Source of the DNA: an uncultured Bacteroidales bacterium
GTDB lineage: Bacteria > Bacteroidota > Bacteroidia > Bacteroidales > P3
Reading direction: 5' to 3'
DNA length: 41,085 nt
Assembly (NCBI GenBank): GCA_937915785.1
Contig: CALGGY010000074.1
Span: 1 to 41,085, forward strand
In this document: piece after piece, positions 1 through 6,795 of the stretch
Layout: each line of letters starts with the position of its first letter
Position numbering within the stretch: position 1 is the first letter of the stretch
Made by a program: the position numbers and the translations under genes
Notes under the pieces: model-generated
Told to the model about the DNA's origin: nothing
Databases searched by the model: none
What the model saw: the letters and a program-made list of their open reading frames with translations, nothing else

Positions 1-84
1 CATTGTCCATCGTCCATTGTCCATCGTCCATCGTCCATTGTCCATTGTCCATTGTTCATTGTCCATTGTCCATTGTTCATTGTC
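1..84. repeat. Tandem heptamer array (CATTGTC family)
   Basis: Twelve consecutive 7-bp units (CATTGTC, CATCGTC, CATTGTT) run from the window edge to 84, so the array may continue to the left. The stop codon (77-79) and last codons of the primase-like gene lie inside it. It has no spacers and is not a CRISPR array. A sister array lies at 17469-17566. Confidence 0.9.
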
Positions 85-1111
85 CGTTGATAAACGTTTG
101 CACCAGCTGTGCGGCGAGTTCGTTCAGTTTGGGGTCGGTGCCGGAGCGAGGCGATATGGCCACGGTGAAAGTGTTGCGCTTGGGGCTGTAGAAAAGGTTC
201 ACTTCGGCCTGCCGCAGGCGCAGGCGCATACGTATTTTTTTGCCGTAGCTGATATTTATCACCTCGGTAATTTCGATGCCGGTATTGGTAACGAACTTAT
301 GCAGGTCGTCCATTATGTCGTTCAGCTGCTCCGGCACAACCACATCCTTTTTGGGTTTGGCGGCGGCCTTTGGGTCGAGGAGGGCTTTCACACGGTTTAT
401 CACCTCGTCGTCCACGTCGGGCTTGGGTTGAGGTTTTTCGGCTTCGTGGCTGCCGGTGCCGGTGTCGGCGGGTTGTGGTTGTTTTTCGAGCTCGTGCTTA
501 AGGTCGAACAAGGCCGATGGGTCGGCCTGCGGCAGGTAGGCGCCAATGTCCACGGGGTCGGCCGAGGGGTTGTAGTAGGCGTCGGGGTCGTGGCTCACAA
601 AACAGGCGCGCGCCACGTCGCTGGTAACGGTGTCCAGCACCTGCTCCAGCCCGTACTGCACGGCAAAGGCTTGGGCGAAAGCCTTGTAAAACAGCGAGTA
701 AAGGCCTTTGTCGTAGCAAGGCTCGGCCATGCGCAGCATCAGTTTCAGTCCGTCGCCGCTGGGCGACACAAAAGCCAGCATCACACGGCTGTCGGCCTGC
801 AGGCGCGCGCGCAGGCCGGGCAACGACAGCTGCTTGTCCGAAATTTTGTCGATGTCTATCAAAAAATACTTGGTATAGGCAAAATTGTCGCCCTTGCGGA
901 AAGGCGGGTTGAACATGCCGCACACAAAGAACGGCAGCTGCGACTTTTGTGCCGAATACCTGTCTTTGTTAAGCTGCCGCAGCTGCCGCAGGTTGCGGAT
1001 TAGGGTCACTGTTTCTGGCTTGGGGTTGCGCAATGCCCGGTAAAGCATCTCCACAGGGAGCTTGGTCATGGGCTCGGCGTTGTTTCTCACGTTTTTTCCA
1101 AAAAGTACCAT
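77..1111 (-). CDS. Primase-like protein with BT4734/VirE N-terminal-type domain, in the CRISPR operon
   Basis: A 344-aa protein and last gene of the CRISPR operon. I chose the ATG at 1111 because it follows the cas1 stop (1114) by two bases; an in-frame ATG at 1351 would lie deep inside cas1. Residues about 60-185 match the VirE_N/BT4734-type domain, with motifs reminiscent of archaeo-eukaryotic primases: a hydrophobic strand ending in D86-I-D88, an SPSGDGLK segment (116-123), and R168 followed by FVSHDPD (171-177). A Pro/Lys/Glu-rich linker (about 205-262) leads to a basic C-terminal segment (about 290-320). CRISPR-associated primase-polymerases are known beside Cas1 in other type III loci. 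I infer a DNA-synthesis role in spacer acquisition; the catalytic reading is pattern-based only. Confidence 0.75.
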   Translation of the reverse strand: MVLFGKNVRNNAEPMTKLPVEMLYRALRNPKPETVTLIRNLRQLRQLNKDRYSAQKSQLPFFVCGMFNPPFRKGDNFAYTKYFLIDIDKISDKQLSLPGLRARLQADSRVMLAFVSPSGDGLKLMLRMAEPCYDKGLYSLFYKAFAQAFAVQYGLEQVLDTVTSDVARACFVSHDPDAYYNPSADPVDIGAYLPQADPSALFDLKHELEKQPQPADTGTGSHEAEKPQPKPDVDDEVINRVKALLDPKAAAKPKKDVVVPEQLNDIMDDLHKFVTNTGIEITEVINISYGKKIRMRLRLRQAEVNLFYSPKRNTFTVAISPRSGTDPKLNELAAQLVQTFINGQ

Positions 1112-1113
1112 GG

Positions 1114-2097
1114 CTACACAAGTTTTTTGAATTGTTGGGCAAGGTTTTGCGCATAAAGGAAAATCTGGTGCCGGCGCGAGCGGGTGTTGCCGTCGGTTTC
1201 CACGGTCTCGTCCATATAGTCGTTGAGCGACTGTATCAGCACCCTTCGTCCGAGTGGCTCGAGCCAGTACGAGCCGTCGGCTTGCACCGAGTAATAGTCG
1301 TCCGAAATGGCGTTCTGCATCACCAGCGAGTACACCACATAGTCCACCCACACGCGGTACAGCTCAATAACGTCGTACACCAGCACCGGGCGGTTGTAAT
1401 CGTCGCGGTGCAGCACGCCGATGTATGGGTCGATGCCCGCTTTGATAAGCGCGCCCTCAACCTTGCCGTACAGCATGCCGTATCCGTAGTTGAGCAGGGC
1501 GTTGACGATGTCGGTGGCGGGGTGCTGGCTTCGTTTTTCGAAACGGTACTGCTCGGGCAGGAAAAGGTTCATGGTGTCGAAATAAATTTTCGAGGCCACC
1601 CCCTCCCACCCTCTCAGTGTGGCGGCGATGTCGGAGATCACTTCGCCGTCGATAAGTCCGAGCTTGGTGCGGTAATCCTCGAGGCGGTTTATGGCGGAGT
1701 TCACGCGGTTGGCCAGGGCGGTGTCGCCCGCGGTGTCCATAACAAGGAGCATGGCCTGCTGGTTTTCAATCTTTTGGCAGATCACTCCTTTTATCCAGTC
1801 TATGGCTTCGTGCGAGAACGAGAAGTTGAGCTGCCCTTTGCGGATGGTGGACACTGAGCCGTAGCGGGGGCTCCAGATACGTCCGATGACGTTGCCGGAG
1901 CGGTCCATAAAAAGCACCTCTATCTCGCGTTCCACGGCCAGCATCACAGCGTCGGAGGTTATCTGCGCGCCGCGGCTCACCTGAATGGAGGTGATGCCCT
2001 CGGCGGGGATGCGCTGCCGCCCCTCGGCAGTGGTTATCACAAAGCCTTGGTTGTCGCGGTTGAGCGAGGTCCCGAAAGTATTCAGTACAAGTTCCAT
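1114..2097 (-). CDS. cas1: CRISPR-associated endonuclease Cas1
   Basis: A 327-aa Cas1, the integrase that inserts new spacers into the CRISPR array. The N-terminal beta domain (about 1-85) and helical catalytic domain are both present. The expected metal ligands are visible: E165 in a GWEG motif, H230 in the VLHRDD motif, and D242/E245 in the YDVIELYR motif. Length is normal for stand-alone Cas1, with no fused reverse transcriptase or Cas6. No cas2 is found next to it or anywhere in the window, which is odd because Cas1 normally works as a Cas1-Cas2 complex. It sits between a helicase gene (31-bp gap) and a primase-like gene (2-bp gap), and all three are probably co-transcribed as an adaptation module. 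Confidence 0.95.
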   Translation of the reverse strand: MELVLNTFGTSLNRDNQGFVITTAEGRQRIPAEGITSIQVSRGAQITSDAVMLAVEREIEVLFMDRSGNVIGRIWSPRYGSVSTIRKGQLNFSFSHEAIDWIKGVICQKIENQQAMLLVMDTAGDTALANRVNSAINRLEDYRTKLGLIDGEVISDIAATLRGWEGVASKIYFDTMNLFLPEQYRFEKRSQHPATDIVNALLNYGYGMLYGKVEGALIKAGIDPYIGVLHRDDYNRPVLVYDVIELYRVWVDYVVYSLVMQNAISDDYYSVQADGSYWLEPLGRRVLIQSLNDYMDETVETDGNTRSRRHQIFLYAQNLAQQFKKLV

Positions 2098-2128
2098 AAT
2101 TATCTGCTTGACAATTTGTTACATCAGT

Positions 2129-3637
2129 TTATTTAAAGTAGAAGTCGCGGCACAGGTGAACGGTTTTTTTGGCACGGGTGATAGCCGTGTAGAACCATTG
2201 GTAGCGTATTTTTTCGGGGTTCAGTGTGATATTGCGGGGCGTTTGCACAAAAACGGAGTTCCACTCGCCGCCTTGTGCCTTGTGGCACGTGATGGCGTAG
2301 CCGTAGCTGCAACGCAGGGCGTTGAGGTACGGGTCCTTGCGCATTATATCATCAAACATCATTTTGTCTTTTTTCGGTGTTATGCCTTTGCGTTTCATAC
2401 GCAGTATAAAATCGAGGAAAAGCCCGGTCTGCTGCCGCTCGTCGAGGTTGCCGTTTTCGGACTGGAAAGTGTTTTCTAACATCATGGTGGTGTACTTGCG
2501 TTTGCTGAAAAGCTCCTTCACCGTTATTTCGCGGAAAACCAAGGCTGTGTGATAGCCGTCGGGGTTTGTAACCTCGTGCATAATGCGCTCTGTTTCGGGT
2601 TTCACGGCAATCACCTCAACCATGTCGCCGTTCATAAGTCCGGTGATTAGCTGGTTTTGGGTAACCATAAGCAGCTCGCCCTGTTGCAGGATGCCCGAAA
2701 AGCCAAGTTTGGCGCGTATTCTCATCGACATGGCTCGGGTGTTTTTGTTGCTGCTGCAAATAAAAGTGGACTCGTTGTAGCCGTGTTTTTGTATGTTCTC
2801 GAAAAAGAGTTCCTCCATCGGCAGATAGTCGGGGTGTATCACAAAATCCTCAAACTGCGACATATACAGCGGCGCTCCCCACACTTTTTGCCTGCCGTAT
2901 CCGAGGCTGTCCGGGGGAGCGTCGTTCCACAGCTTGCGCACATATTCGCCGGCTTTTATTATAGAGTTGTCCTGCCGCATAATCTGCGTAAGTTCAGTGT
3001 GTTGCGCCTCCAAACCGAATTTTGTGGCGAAATAAGAGGGCATTAGCGCCGGCGAGTAGGTGCCGTGTATGGGTGGCAGCTGGCAGGGGTCGCCCACAAA
3101 AATGTATTTGGACTGGGGCAGGTCGTCGTATTGGAGCAGCTCCTTGAGCAGACGTCCCGAACCGAACTTGGCCTGTATCACGTCTTTGGGTGCGGTGTCG
3201 GAAATCATGGACGACTCATCGATGATGTACACGCAACTTTTGCGGTCCGAACCGCTGAGCGGCACAAATTCGAAATCGAGAAACAGCTGGCCAGTGGTGG
3301 ACGGGGTGTCTTTTTGGGGGTCGAAATCGGACACATCCCTGTTGAAATCGCTGTACTTGTATATGGTGCTGTGTATGGTTTCCGCCGGATAACCCGTGTT
3401 GTTGGAGAGTATTTTTGCCGCGCGCCCTGTGGTGGAGAGCAGCTTGTACGGCTGGTTTTTGCCTTTCAGCTCCTCAATTAAAAAGCGCATGAGGGTGGTT
3501 TTGCCGGTGCCGGCGTATCCTTTGAGTATGAACACGCGGTCGGGCGAGTTGAACACGAAATCGGTCATCTGGCCGAGAACTTTCCGCTGCCCGGCAGTGA
3601 GAGTTATTTCCGGCAGGTTGTTTTTGGATTCTTCCAT
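2129..3637 (-). CDS. RecD/Dda-like superfamily 1 DNA helicase in the CRISPR operon
   Basis: A 502-aa SF1B-type helicase. Walker A GYAGTGKTT is at 40-48 and Walker B YIIDESSM at 137-144. Late motifs include AITCHKAQGGEW and, near the C-terminus, WFYTAITRAKK, which are typical of the UvrD/RecD C-terminal fold. It is shorter than RecD2 and lacks an obvious N-terminal extension, resembling the compact Dda-like helicases of Bacteroidota. Such proteins also occur as housekeeping genes, but here the gene is on the cas strand, 31 bp before cas1 and 49 bp after the upstream small gene. I infer a role in processing or unwinding pre-spacer DNA with Cas1 and the primase-like protein; no direct sequence link proves it. 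Confidence 0.85.
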   Translation of the reverse strand: MEESKNNLPEITLTAGQRKVLGQMTDFVFNSPDRVFILKGYAGTGKTTLMRFLIEELKGKNQPYKLLSTTGRAAKILSNNTGYPAETIHSTIYKYSDFNRDVSDFDPQKDTPSTTGQLFLDFEFVPLSGSDRKSCVYIIDESSMISDTAPKDVIQAKFGSGRLLKELLQYDDLPQSKYIFVGDPCQLPPIHGTYSPALMPSYFATKFGLEAQHTELTQIMRQDNSIIKAGEYVRKLWNDAPPDSLGYGRQKVWGAPLYMSQFEDFVIHPDYLPMEELFFENIQKHGYNESTFICSSNKNTRAMSMRIRAKLGFSGILQQGELLMVTQNQLITGLMNGDMVEVIAVKPETERIMHEVTNPDGYHTALVFREITVKELFSKRKYTTMMLENTFQSENGNLDERQQTGLFLDFILRMKRKGITPKKDKMMFDDIMRKDPYLNALRCSYGYAITCHKAQGGEWNSVFVQTPRNITLNPEKIRYQWFYTAITRAKKTVHLCRDFYFK

Positions 3638-3686
3638 AATGGTTGTTGTATTTCAATAATTTGTAACGGTTGGTTGGCCGTTCATA

Positions 3687-3980
3687 CTATTTGCGGGTTA
3701 TGTTTTTCACCTTGGGCGCGGTTTTTTCGATAATTTCCTTGCGGACAAGGTCGGGCACGGTTCCGCCATCAAAAAAAAGCATCGAAACAAGGTTTGTTAC
3801 GTTTTGGACATTGCAGTCCCGGCGTCTGATCCTGAAATTGCCCACACTCAAACTTACGGTTTTGTAGGTGCTGCCCTTTACGGCAAGGAATGCCACCCAA
3901 ATAATGGATATGTCGGCAATGCCGCGCAACAGGTTGCCAAACCACGATATGTCTTGTACAAATTGCCAAATGGTGTTCAT
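3687..3980 (-). CDS. Small protein with hydrophobic segment, coupled to candidate ring nuclease
   Basis: A 97-aa protein I do not recognise. Residues about 20-35 form one hydrophobic stretch (GIADISIIWVAFLAV), enough for a single membrane segment. A more polar part follows, with a basic IRRRD patch and a Lys/Arg-rich C-terminus. Its ATG overlaps the stop of the upstream Csx-like gene by ATGA, so the two are probably translationally coupled. I considered it as the missing Cas2: the size fits, but I see none of the N-terminal strand ending in aspartate typical of that family. It could be a membrane-linked accessory of the signalling branch, or an unrelated small cargo gene. Confidence 0.6.
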   Translation of the reverse strand: MNTIWQFVQDISWFGNLLRGIADISIIWVAFLAVKGSTYKTVSLSVGNFRIRRRDCNVQNVTNLVSMLFFDGGTVPDLVRKEIIEKTAPKVKNITRK

Positions 3981-4342
3981 CGGTTTAAATAATGTCTGAA
4001 TTTTACGAATTTGAAAATTGAGGTTTTCACTCCATCTTTCTCAACAGTTACGCGCTTGGTGGTGGATGCCACGCATGGTATGCCCTTTGCGTGTAGCCGT
4101 AACAGCAAGGCGAAGGTGAAGGTCATCTCGCCCATAAGGTGCACGGTGATGTTTTTGCCTTCGGCCAGTGCCGAAACCCTTTGGCAATACTCGTCGGCAA
4201 GTGCGGCGATGTGGGTTTCGTCGCCGTCGGGGTCAACCTGCGGGAACGGCAGGTCTATTATTTCGCCGCCGAGGCGCCAGGCAGCTTCGGTCTGTTCGGC
4301 GCTCCACAGGGCGGACGGGTGGTTTGATAGGTTCAGGAACAT
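3977..4342 (-). CDS. Small CRISPR-associated protein, Csx15/Csx16/Csx20-like candidate ring nuclease
   Basis: A 121-aa soluble protein next to two CARF effectors. Visible conserved-looking motifs are SNHPS (6-10) after a short hydrophobic strand, W13, FPQVDP (33-38), HLMGEMTF (68-75) and ASTTKR (92-97). A hydrophobic strand followed by a polar turn at the N-terminus, with a late strand and basic loop, recalls small Rossmann-like CRISPR accessory families such as Csx15, Csx16 and Csx20, proposed or shown to degrade cyclic oligoadenylates. I recall this from family layout and cannot align it, so the exact family is unsure. If right, it would switch off the two CARF nucleases encoded just upstream. 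The start follows the preceding stop by two bases. Confidence 0.55.
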   Translation of the reverse strand: MFLNLSNHPSALWSAEQTEAAWRLGGEIIDLPFPQVDPDGDETHIAALADEYCQRVSALAEGKNITVHLMGEMTFTFALLLRLHAKGIPCVASTTKRVTVEKDGVKTSIFKFVKFRHYLNR

Positions 4343-4344
4343 GG

Positions 4345-5481
4345 TTAATAGGCTTGTTTAATGATTGATTCGAATAATTTATTCATTTTTTCATCATCCA
4401 GAAAGTCTGATAAGTCGATATAGGTAGTTCCCATATTTTTTGCTGTGTTTTTCAATTTGTCATCCATTGGCGGATTTAGCGAAAAAATGTATGATTTTCC
4501 TGACAAACCAAGCAATTTTTCCTTTAGTGCAGATGCCTTGTAAACTATTTGATTGAACAGATTTTCACTATCAACCCCTGTCTTACATTCAATAACATAT
4601 AGTTTATTACCTTTGGTAAAAACCACATCTAAATCGTTGATGTTAGTTGATTCAGATTTTTGAATTTCAACTCCAAGTTGAATATCATCAGGCTCTACAT
4701 TCTTTTTAATCAAATTATAGACGTATTCTTCAAACCAACCTCCAGTCAAATACTGGATTTCATATTTTGTCAATTTGTTTTCTTTCGTTGGAAAACTTAT
4801 AAAACCAAGAAAATCAGACAATCCATCTATGCGAGGCCTATTGGACGAATCTTTTCCATTCTCTAATTCACTAATTGTAAAAGGATTTCCATTTGCCCCC
4901 TTCCCTTTTCTATACGCTCGGAGTTTATCCAAAATGACTTTATGCTCCTCTGTAATTCTGCCAGACACATAAAAATCGAAAAAAGAAGTTGTAAAACATT
5001 CAGGCAATGTTAGTTCTTTATTTTTGATAGGCACATTGTATGCCGTAAGATAGTCTGCTACGGAAAGACGTGTATCTATCGGAATGTTGTTGTGTGTCCG
5101 TGGTGAAAGAATATAATTTTTGGGATACGGAATATAATATATTGCACTATTAAATTTTTCGAACACTTCGCTGACAGCAAAATCCATATATTTCGTGCCA
5201 CCAGTGAGGTTTACTAAATATTTCTCGTTTTCAGTCAGGTACGACTTTATTTTGTCACACATAACATCCCACCGTTCCTCATCGTCGGTATTTTCAAAAA
5301 CAATGTTAATAACTTGCTTTGTATCTTGAATATTCAACGTATTAAGAATCCAATTGATTTTGGATTCCATAATGCAAGATGAGATAAACATAAGTTTGTC
5401 GCCATATTCATACATTTCTTTGACAAAGAGGATATTAGGAATAGTTTGTGCAGAAATAATATTTACTAATGTTTTTTTCAT
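4345..5481 (-). CDS. CARF-domain PD-(D/E)XK nuclease, Card1/Can2 type (copy A)
   Basis: A 378-aa type III CRISPR ancillary effector. The N-terminal CARF domain (about 1-145) has the ligand-loop motif NLTGGTK at 91-97, which in this family contacts cyclic oligoadenylate. A middle region (about 175-245), probably a winged helix, is followed by the nuclease: GGWFEEY (247-253), D283/D285 in NDLD, and E298-C-K300, a complete PD-(D/E)XK set. Card1/Can2 family members (DUF1887) are cA4-activated and cut single-stranded or nicked DNA and RNA; the activator here is inferred. It is 5 bp downstream of a second copy (5487-6668), with which it shares architecture but limited sequence. Base composition is clearly AT-richer than the cas1 end of the locus. 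Confidence 0.88.
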   Translation of the reverse strand: MKKTLVNIISAQTIPNILFVKEMYEYGDKLMFISSCIMESKINWILNTLNIQDTKQVINIVFENTDDEERWDVMCDKIKSYLTENEKYLVNLTGGTKYMDFAVSEVFEKFNSAIYYIPYPKNYILSPRTHNNIPIDTRLSVADYLTAYNVPIKNKELTLPECFTTSFFDFYVSGRITEEHKVILDKLRAYRKGKGANGNPFTISELENGKDSSNRPRIDGLSDFLGFISFPTKENKLTKYEIQYLTGGWFEEYVYNLIKKNVEPDDIQLGVEIQKSESTNINDLDVVFTKGNKLYVIECKTGVDSENLFNQIVYKASALKEKLLGLSGKSYIFSLNPPMDDKLKNTAKNMGTTYIDLSDFLDDEKMNKLFESIIKQAY

Positions 5482-5486
5482 AACAA

Positions 5487-6668
5487 TTATATTTTCATTT
5501 TATCCAAATCAATTTTTCCAACAACTTTAACACCTTGTAACTTGGGAATTTCTGTTGTCATGTGTGTCTTTGATGTGTTTTTCTCAACCTTGGTTTTTCT
5601 TTGAGGCATTGTTGCTTTCGGCATATCATGCTTGATGCTTTCCAACAAAGGCTCGTTCCGAGTAAACACAACGCTGTCCAAAAGTCCCCGCAAACCCAAT
5701 ATCGACTGGCGTTTCACAATATTGGCCAAAGTCTTTTCCGAAAATTTCAACGGATTGTTGAATACTTTGTGCAGGGTCAGAATGTATGCCTCTACCCGCA
5801 GGCCGAAATCCTTGGCTATTGCGGCAAGCTTGTACTGATACTGTTCTATAGTGTCTTTTGCTGCGCCAACCCCAAACCCTGTCATTCCCACCTTGCACTC
5901 AAACACATAAAGCTGGTTGTTTTTTATGAACATCACATCAATCTCATTATCGTTCGACTTAGAGTTCTCCCGGTAAATTTTTGCAGCTTTGCAAATTGCA
6001 TCGTCAGGCAGATTCTGCTCCCTTTTCAAACGACTGTAGCAATACTCCTCAAACCATTCGCCACCGAAATAGCGTTTGTCCTTTGCGTTGGACAATGTCT
6101 GACTGTCGCGAATTTCGGGTACTTTAAATCTGTTGAATTTTACTTTTCTATATCTCTCAAACAAATCGTTCGTTGCACTTTCTGGATATAACAGCTCATT
6201 GTTTGGCTCGTGTTTTAACCCATACAATGTGAAATATTCGTCAAGATTCATGCGATAATTAAGAGGCTGCTCATCGTCGGCTGACAACCCCTTGATTACG
6301 TTTTTGCCAATCGGGACATAGAAAAAATGGGCATTAAAAACTGTCTTGAAAAAATCATAAACTGCCAGGGGCATAACCTTTGTTCCGCCTGTTAGGTTAA
6401 GGATATACTCATTGTCAAGTGAGAAATGCTCGTCAGACAAGCGTTTTTTGATATCCTCAAAATTGTCTTCGACAACAGGAATTCTATGTACTGAATTTTC
6501 GGGCAGTCGAAGCGCTTTTTCCAACCAATAGCTTTTCCTCTTGGCGTCATTTTCCATCTTTTCTGTCGTAACAAAAACCAACTCGTCGTACTTCCCCTCA
6601 AACTCCTTTATCAACAAAAAGTTAGGCTGAAGATAATCACTCAATATAGAAATCAATATTCGTTTCAT
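5487..6668 (-). CDS. CARF-domain PD-(D/E)XK nuclease, Card1/Can2 type (copy B)
   Basis: A 393-aa second CARF nuclease. CARF motif NLTGGTK is again at 91-97. The nuclease half has GGEWFEEY (202-209), E242-I-D244 and E257-C-K259. Compared with copy A, the segment between CARF and nuclease is about 45 residues shorter, so the winged-helix part looks reduced or absent. A lysine/threonine-rich C-terminal tail (about 330-393) is added instead. All expected catalytic residues are present, so I infer an active enzyme. A gap of 112 bp separates it from the large RAMP gene upstream, the longest gap inside the operon and a place where an extra promoter could lie. The pair suggests divided substrate preference or heterodimers. 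Confidence 0.88.
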   Translation of the reverse strand: MKRILISILSDYLQPNFLLIKEFEGKYDELVFVTTEKMENDAKRKSYWLEKALRLPENSVHRIPVVEDNFEDIKKRLSDEHFSLDNEYILNLTGGTKVMPLAVYDFFKTVFNAHFFYVPIGKNVIKGLSADDEQPLNYRMNLDEYFTLYGLKHEPNNELLYPESATNDLFERYRKVKFNRFKVPEIRDSQTLSNAKDKRYFGGEWFEEYCYSRLKREQNLPDDAICKAAKIYRENSKSNDNEIDVMFIKNNQLYVFECKVGMTGFGVGAAKDTIEQYQYKLAAIAKDFGLRVEAYILTLHKVFNNPLKFSEKTLANIVKRQSILGLRGLLDSVVFTRNEPLLESIKHDMPKATMPQRKTKVEKNTSKTHMTTEIPKLQGVKVVGKIDLDKMKI

Positions 6669-6746
6669 TCTGTCAAGATTTTAAAATTACCGGTGCCGGC
6701 TGCCCGCCGACGAGGGTGATATGGACTTTCATAGTCTTTTCTATAT

Positions 6747-6795
6747 TTCAATTTTCGGTATCGAACAACGAAGTTTCACTTCAATTTTCGGTATC
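6747..6795. repeat. 16-bp direct repeat at the 3' end of the large RAMP gene
   Basis: TTCAATTTTCGGTATC occurs at 6747-6762 and again at 6780-6795, 33 bp apart. The right copy encodes the last residues and stop of the large RAMP gene; the left copy repeats that gene end, including a second TGA, in the same frame. It looks like a short tandem duplication left by replication slippage or a past rearrangement. Confidence 0.85.

Noticed and set aside
1..84. Heptamer repeats as a CRISPR array
   Set aside because: Units are 7 bp and contiguous, with no spacers.
17..1003. 328-codon plus-strand open frame at the window start
   Set aside because: It is antisense to the primase-like gene and its translation (Val/Gly/His-rich) has no family features.
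3687..3980. 97-aa protein as the missing Cas2
   Set aside because: Size fits, but there is no N-terminal beta strand ending in aspartate, and a hydrophobic segment is present instead.
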